This document shows positions 13,839-16,453 of a DNA stretch of 16,453 nt, one piece after another. The translations under genes and the position numbers were made by a program. This DNA is from Oscillospiraceae bacterium (lineage in GTDB: Bacteria; Bacillota; Clostridia; Oscillospirales; Oscillospiraceae), in assembly GCA_016297855.1 (NCBI GenBank), contig JAEDFW010000030.1, positions 1-16,453 of the forward strand, in the 5' to 3' direction. Each line of letters begins with the position of its first letter. The first letter of the stretch is position 1. The notes under the pieces are model-generated. The model saw nothing but the letters and a program-made list of their open reading frames with translations. It had not been told where the DNA came from and made no database searches.

Positions 13839-15131
13839 ATGCCGAAAAACGACGATCGGAAATATTTCAAGTGGGGTCTGACTGCATTGTGCGTGATTTT
13901 TATCAGCATTCTGCTGGTCGTGATCTTTACCAATCTGCCCGGATTCTTCGCCATGATACGCGCACTGATGGGTATTCTGTCGCCGCTTATCATCGGTGTT
14001 GTGATTGCGTTTTTGCTCAATCCGCTGGCGAACTTTGTCGATTCCCGCCTGCATCCGGTTTTGCTGCGCTGCAAAATGAAGCCAGAGAAAGCGGAAAAGC
14101 TCAGCCGGACCGCGTCGCTGTTGTTTGCGCTGGTGATGGGCGCACTCATTGTTTATGCGTTTTTCTCCATGCTGCTGCCGCAGTTGTATGAGTCGGTCAT
14201 TGGCATCGCTTCCAACGCACAGAGTTATTATGAGAGTATCGAACGGTGGGTCACCAACATTCTGGATGATAACCCCGAGATTTTGAGTTACGTCGAGCGC
14301 GCGCTTGACACGGGCTTTGAGTTTATCAAGAACTGGCTCACTACAAGTTTTTTGAGCGACGTGCAGAAGGTGGTTAGCACGCTGACCACATCGGTCGTGG
14401 CGCTGGTGTCGGGTGTAATCAATCTGCTGGTCGGATTTGTCGCATCGATCTACATTTTGTGGTCAAAGAAGACGTTTTTGGCGCAGATCAAAAAGATGAT
14501 CGTCGCTCTTTTCAAGCCCGCCACGGCGGATCACCTTTTTGAGATCGGCCGCTACTCCAACCGCATCTTCAACGGCTTTGTCATCGGCAAGATCATCGAT
14601 TCTGCGATTATCGGCGTGATTTGCTATATCGGCATGGCCATTCTCAAGCTGCCGTATCCCGCGCTTGTTTCTACCATCATCGGCGTGACAAATATCATCC
14701 CGTTCTTCGGTCCGTTCATCGGCGCGGTGCCGTGTGCGCTGCTGATTCTGCTGGTGAACCCGCTGCAGGCGTTCTACTTTATCATCTTTATCATTGTGCT
14801 GCAGCAGATCGACGGCAATGTCATTGGCCCGAAGATTCTGGGCAATACTGTTGGAATTTCCGGTTTCTGGGTACTGGCCTCCATCACTGTGGCTACGGGG
14901 TTGTTTGGTTTTGCGGGCATGATTCTGGGCGTGCCGGTGTTCGCCATCATCTATATGATTATCAGTGACGCCATCAATGCCGCCCTGCGCAAGAAGGGCA
15001 GGCCTACCATCACCACCGACTACTACGGCATCATCCGTGTGAGCGAGTTGACAAAACCGCGCCGCAAAGACACGGTGCAGCCGGAAACGGTTGAAGCAGA
15101 AGATGCGGGCAAATCAGAAAAGACAGTTTGA
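13839..15131 (+). CDS. AI-2E family transporter (YtvI/TqsA/PerM-like)
   Basis: This 430-residue polytopic membrane protein has the AI-2E family layout. Paired helices lie at about 13-31 and 42-66, a third at about 90-113, and then a charged soluble stretch (115-180). A helix at about 184-208 follows, then a C-terminal bundle from 243 onward. That bundle contains the signature segments TIIGVTNIIPFFGPFIGAVP (279-298) and LQQIDGNVIGPKILG (321-335). The last 50 residues are a charged cytoplasmic tail. Family members export diverse small molecules or act as Na+/H+ antiporters; AI-2 export is shown only for a few, so the substrate is unknown. GGGGGCGGAG at 13827-13836 serves as the ribosome site. 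It is followed by a hairpin and the FHA-SEDS gene. Confidence 0.9.
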   Translation: MPKNDDRKYFKWGLTALCVIFISILLVVIFTNLPGFFAMIRALMGILSPLIIGVVIAFLLNPLANFVDSRLHPVLLRCKMKPEKAEKLSRTASLLFALVMGALIVYAFFSMLLPQLYESVIGIASNAQSYYESIERWVTNILDDNPEILSYVERALDTGFEFIKNWLTTSFLSDVQKVVSTLTTSVVALVSGVINLLVGFVASIYILWSKKTFLAQIKKMIVALFKPATADHLFEIGRYSNRIFNGFVIGKIIDSAIIGVICYIGMAILKLPYPALVSTIIGVTNIIPFFGPFIGAVPCALLILLVNPLQAFYFIIFIIVLQQIDGNVIGPKILGNTVGISGFWVLASITVATGLFGFAGMILGVPVFAIIYMIISDAINAALRKKGRPTITTDYYGIIRVSELTKPRRKDTVQPETVEAEDAGKSEKTV

Positions 15132-15175
15132 AGTCTGCCCCTCATGGCAAGCCATGAGGGGCAGTCAAGACTTTT
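15131..15175 (+). terminator. Hairpin after the transporter gene, weak terminator or attenuator
   Basis: CTGCCCCTCATGGC (15135-15148) pairs perfectly over 14 bases with GCCATGAGGGGCAG (15151-15164); only AA lies between them, so the top pairs must open. AAGT (15131-15134) can also pair with ACTT (15170-15173) across a small bulge. The T-run (TTTT, 15172-15175) starts eight bases after the main stem, which is not ideal, so partial read-through into the next gene is likely. I see no separate promoter for that gene. Confidence 0.55.
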
Positions 15176-15191
15176 GAGAGGGGAGAGGAAA

Positions 15192-16453
15192 ATGCAGGCA
15201 ATTTTGGCATGGATCACGGCGATGCCGCAGCAGCCGTTTGCGCAAATGCTGTCCGGTGCGCTTCGCTATGTGTTCCCGCTGCTGGCGGTTTGGATTCTGA
15301 TCCGCTGCGGCAGATCGCTGCTGCGATTCAAGAAAGAGCCCGAGATCTGGGCCTGGCTGGCCACACCCACAGGCGACCGGCTGCCGGTGACGCACTGGGA
15401 AAGCCTGCTCGGCCGTGGTCGCGGGTGCGATGTGCAGCTTGAGTATCCCACCATTTCCCGCCAGCATGCGGTGCTCACGCGCTACGATGATGGCAGCTGG
15501 TCGATTTCAGACGTCGGCTCCAAGGGCGGCATCGAGGTCAACGGCGAGCCTGTCAGTTTCTGTGCGCTGGCGTTCGGCGACGTGATCTCGCTCGGAGGCG
15601 TGACGTTCACGCTCGTTCCCATCACGAAAGAGCAGGAGGCCATTCAGGCATCGGCGCGCACGCACGCCGGGCGCGAGGTGCATCCCGGGTTGACGCTCAT
15701 GATTCTGACGGCGTTCCAACTGCTGTGCGCGCTGCAGCTCATGCTGCATGTGGAAAGCGGAGCAGCTGTCTTTTCCGCGTTTCTATCGCTCATTGCGCTT
15801 GAGTGGCTGCTCTTTTTGGCGCAGAAGCTGGCGCGGCGCAGCGGCTTTGATGTGGAGACGCTGGCATTTTTTCTCACCACCGTGGGACTCGCTGTGGTAA
15901 GCTCGTCTGCTCCGGGTGAGCTCAAAAAGACGGTGATATCCATTGCGGCAGGACTGATCGTGTTTCTGGCCGTGGGCTGGTCGCTGCGAGATCTGGAGCG
16001 CGCAAAAAAGATCCGCTACCTTGCAGCGGCAGCGGGTCTTGGACTGATGCTCATCAATCTCATCTTCGGTGTCGAGCGCTTCGGCGCGAAGAACTGGATC
16101 GCCATCGGCGGGATGACCTTTCAGCCGTCGGAACTGGCAAAGATCTGCTTCATTTTTGCAGGCGCTTCCACGCTGCAGCGGCTGATGGCAAAGCGGAACC
16201 TGATTCTGTTTCTTGCGTATTCCGCCGCGATCTGCGGATGTCTGGCGCTTTTGAATGACTTCGGAACGGCCATCATTTTTTTCGTGGCCTTTCTTGTTAT
16301 CGCGTTTCTGCGCTCTGGTAATTTCGCAACCATTGCGCTCAGCTGCGCGGGTGTGGGCTTCGCGGGTGTGCTGGCGCTGCGATTCAAGCCGTATGCATTG
16401 CAGCGGTTTGCTGCATGGGGGCATGTCTGGGAAAACGCCAATACCAGCGGTTA
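15192..16453 (+). CDS. FHA domain-SEDS (FtsW/RodA/SpoVE) fusion, 3' end beyond the window
   Basis: The frame opens at ATG 15192 (AGGGGAG at 15179-15185, six bases upstream) and stays open for 420 residues to the window edge. Residues 22-39 form a membrane anchor followed by a basic stretch, placing the next part in the cytosol. Residues 70-142 are an FHA domain with the conserved GR (74-75), SRQH (89-92) and VNGEPV turn, a phosphothreonine-binding module. From about 165 several membrane helices lead to the SEDS core. The core is marked by GAKNWIAIGGMTFQPSELAKI (298-318; compare GARRWI-GG-FQPSELAK), LNDFGTAIIF (354-363), and YALQRFAAWGHVWENANTSGY near the edge. SEDS proteins are lipid II polymerases that work with class B penicillin-binding proteins. 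About five helices precede GAKNW, against three in E. coli RodA. The catalytic extracellular loop lies beyond the edge. Confidence 0.88.
   Translation, partial: MQAILAWITAMPQQPFAQMLSGALRYVFPLLAVWILIRCGRSLLRFKKEPEIWAWLATPTGDRLPVTHWESLLGRGRGCDVQLEYPTISRQHAVLTRYDDGSWSISDVGSKGGIEVNGEPVSFCALAFGDVISLGGVTFTLVPITKEQEAIQASARTHAGREVHPGLTLMILTAFQLLCALQLMLHVESGAAVFSAFLSLIALEWLLFLAQKLARRSGFDVETLAFFLTTVGLAVVSSSAPGELKKTVISIAAGLIVFLAVGWSLRDLERAKKIRYLAAAAGLGLMLINLIFGVERFGAKNWIAIGGMTFQPSELAKICFIFAGASTLQRLMAKRNLILFLAYSAAICGCLALLNDFGTAIIFFVAFLVIAFLRSGNFATIALSCAGVGFAGVLALRFKPYALQRFAAWGHVWENANTSG

Noticed and set aside
12968..14149. 393-codon minus-strand frame opposite nfo and the start of the transporter
   Set aside because: The nfo frame carries all nine zinc ligands. 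The antisense product has no recognisable motif and spans an intergenic promoter.
13839..15131. Quorum-sensing AI-2 exporter
   Set aside because: Only the family is visible. Most members have no shown AI-2 role and no luxS or lsr gene is present, so the substrate is left open.

Overview
This window looks like a chromosomal housekeeping segment from a moderately GC-rich Gram-positive anaerobe. The best guess is a Clostridia, Oscillospirales-type gut bacterium. The reasons are the ymfF-ymfH-lgt cluster, the clostridial-style Mrp ATPase with a cysteine-rich N-terminus, the comEC-holA order, a separate RNase M5-type TOPRIM gene, and sigma-A-like promoters with strong GGAGG ribosome binding sites. 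The genus call is inference. I see no insertion sequences, phage genes, CRISPR array, tRNA or rRNA. No gap without a gene exceeds about 140 bases, and base use is uniform, so nothing suggests recent transfer.

Layout. (1) 1-3554: a promoter with a palindromic spacer drives two coupled M16-peptidase-fold genes (YmfF, lacking the zinc motif, and YmfH, with an intact HxxEH) and lgt, the lipoprotein diacylglyceryl transferase. (2) 3583-4120: a single-gene unit with its own promoter and terminator encodes a small coiled-coil protein of unknown function. (3) 4163-10936: a tightly packed operon begins with a 68-residue XRE-type repressor whose promoter is covered by a long inverted repeat. It continues with comEC (DNA uptake channel), holA (Pol III delta), an RNase M5-like TOPRIM protein, a two-domain ABC-F ATPase and a YdcF/DUF218 membrane protein. 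Almost every junction is an overlapping stop/start, so translation is probably coupled. (4) 10933-11853: mrp has its own near-consensus promoter and a bidirectional terminator. (5) 11852-13759: a WYL-domain regulator (minus strand) and nfo (endonuclease IV, plus strand) are transcribed divergently from back-to-back promoters. (6) 13788-16453: an AI-2E family transporter, a hairpin, and then a gene that runs off the right edge. That gene encodes a membrane-anchored FHA domain fused to a SEDS (FtsW/RodA) glycan polymerase.

The two most distinctive items are the FHA-SEDS fusion, which would place a phosphothreonine reader on the peptidoglycan polymerase itself, and the XRE-comEC unit, in which an apparently autoregulated repressor is translationally coupled to the DNA-uptake channel and to replication and RNA-processing genes downstream. 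All functional statements come from reading motifs by eye; no database search was run.
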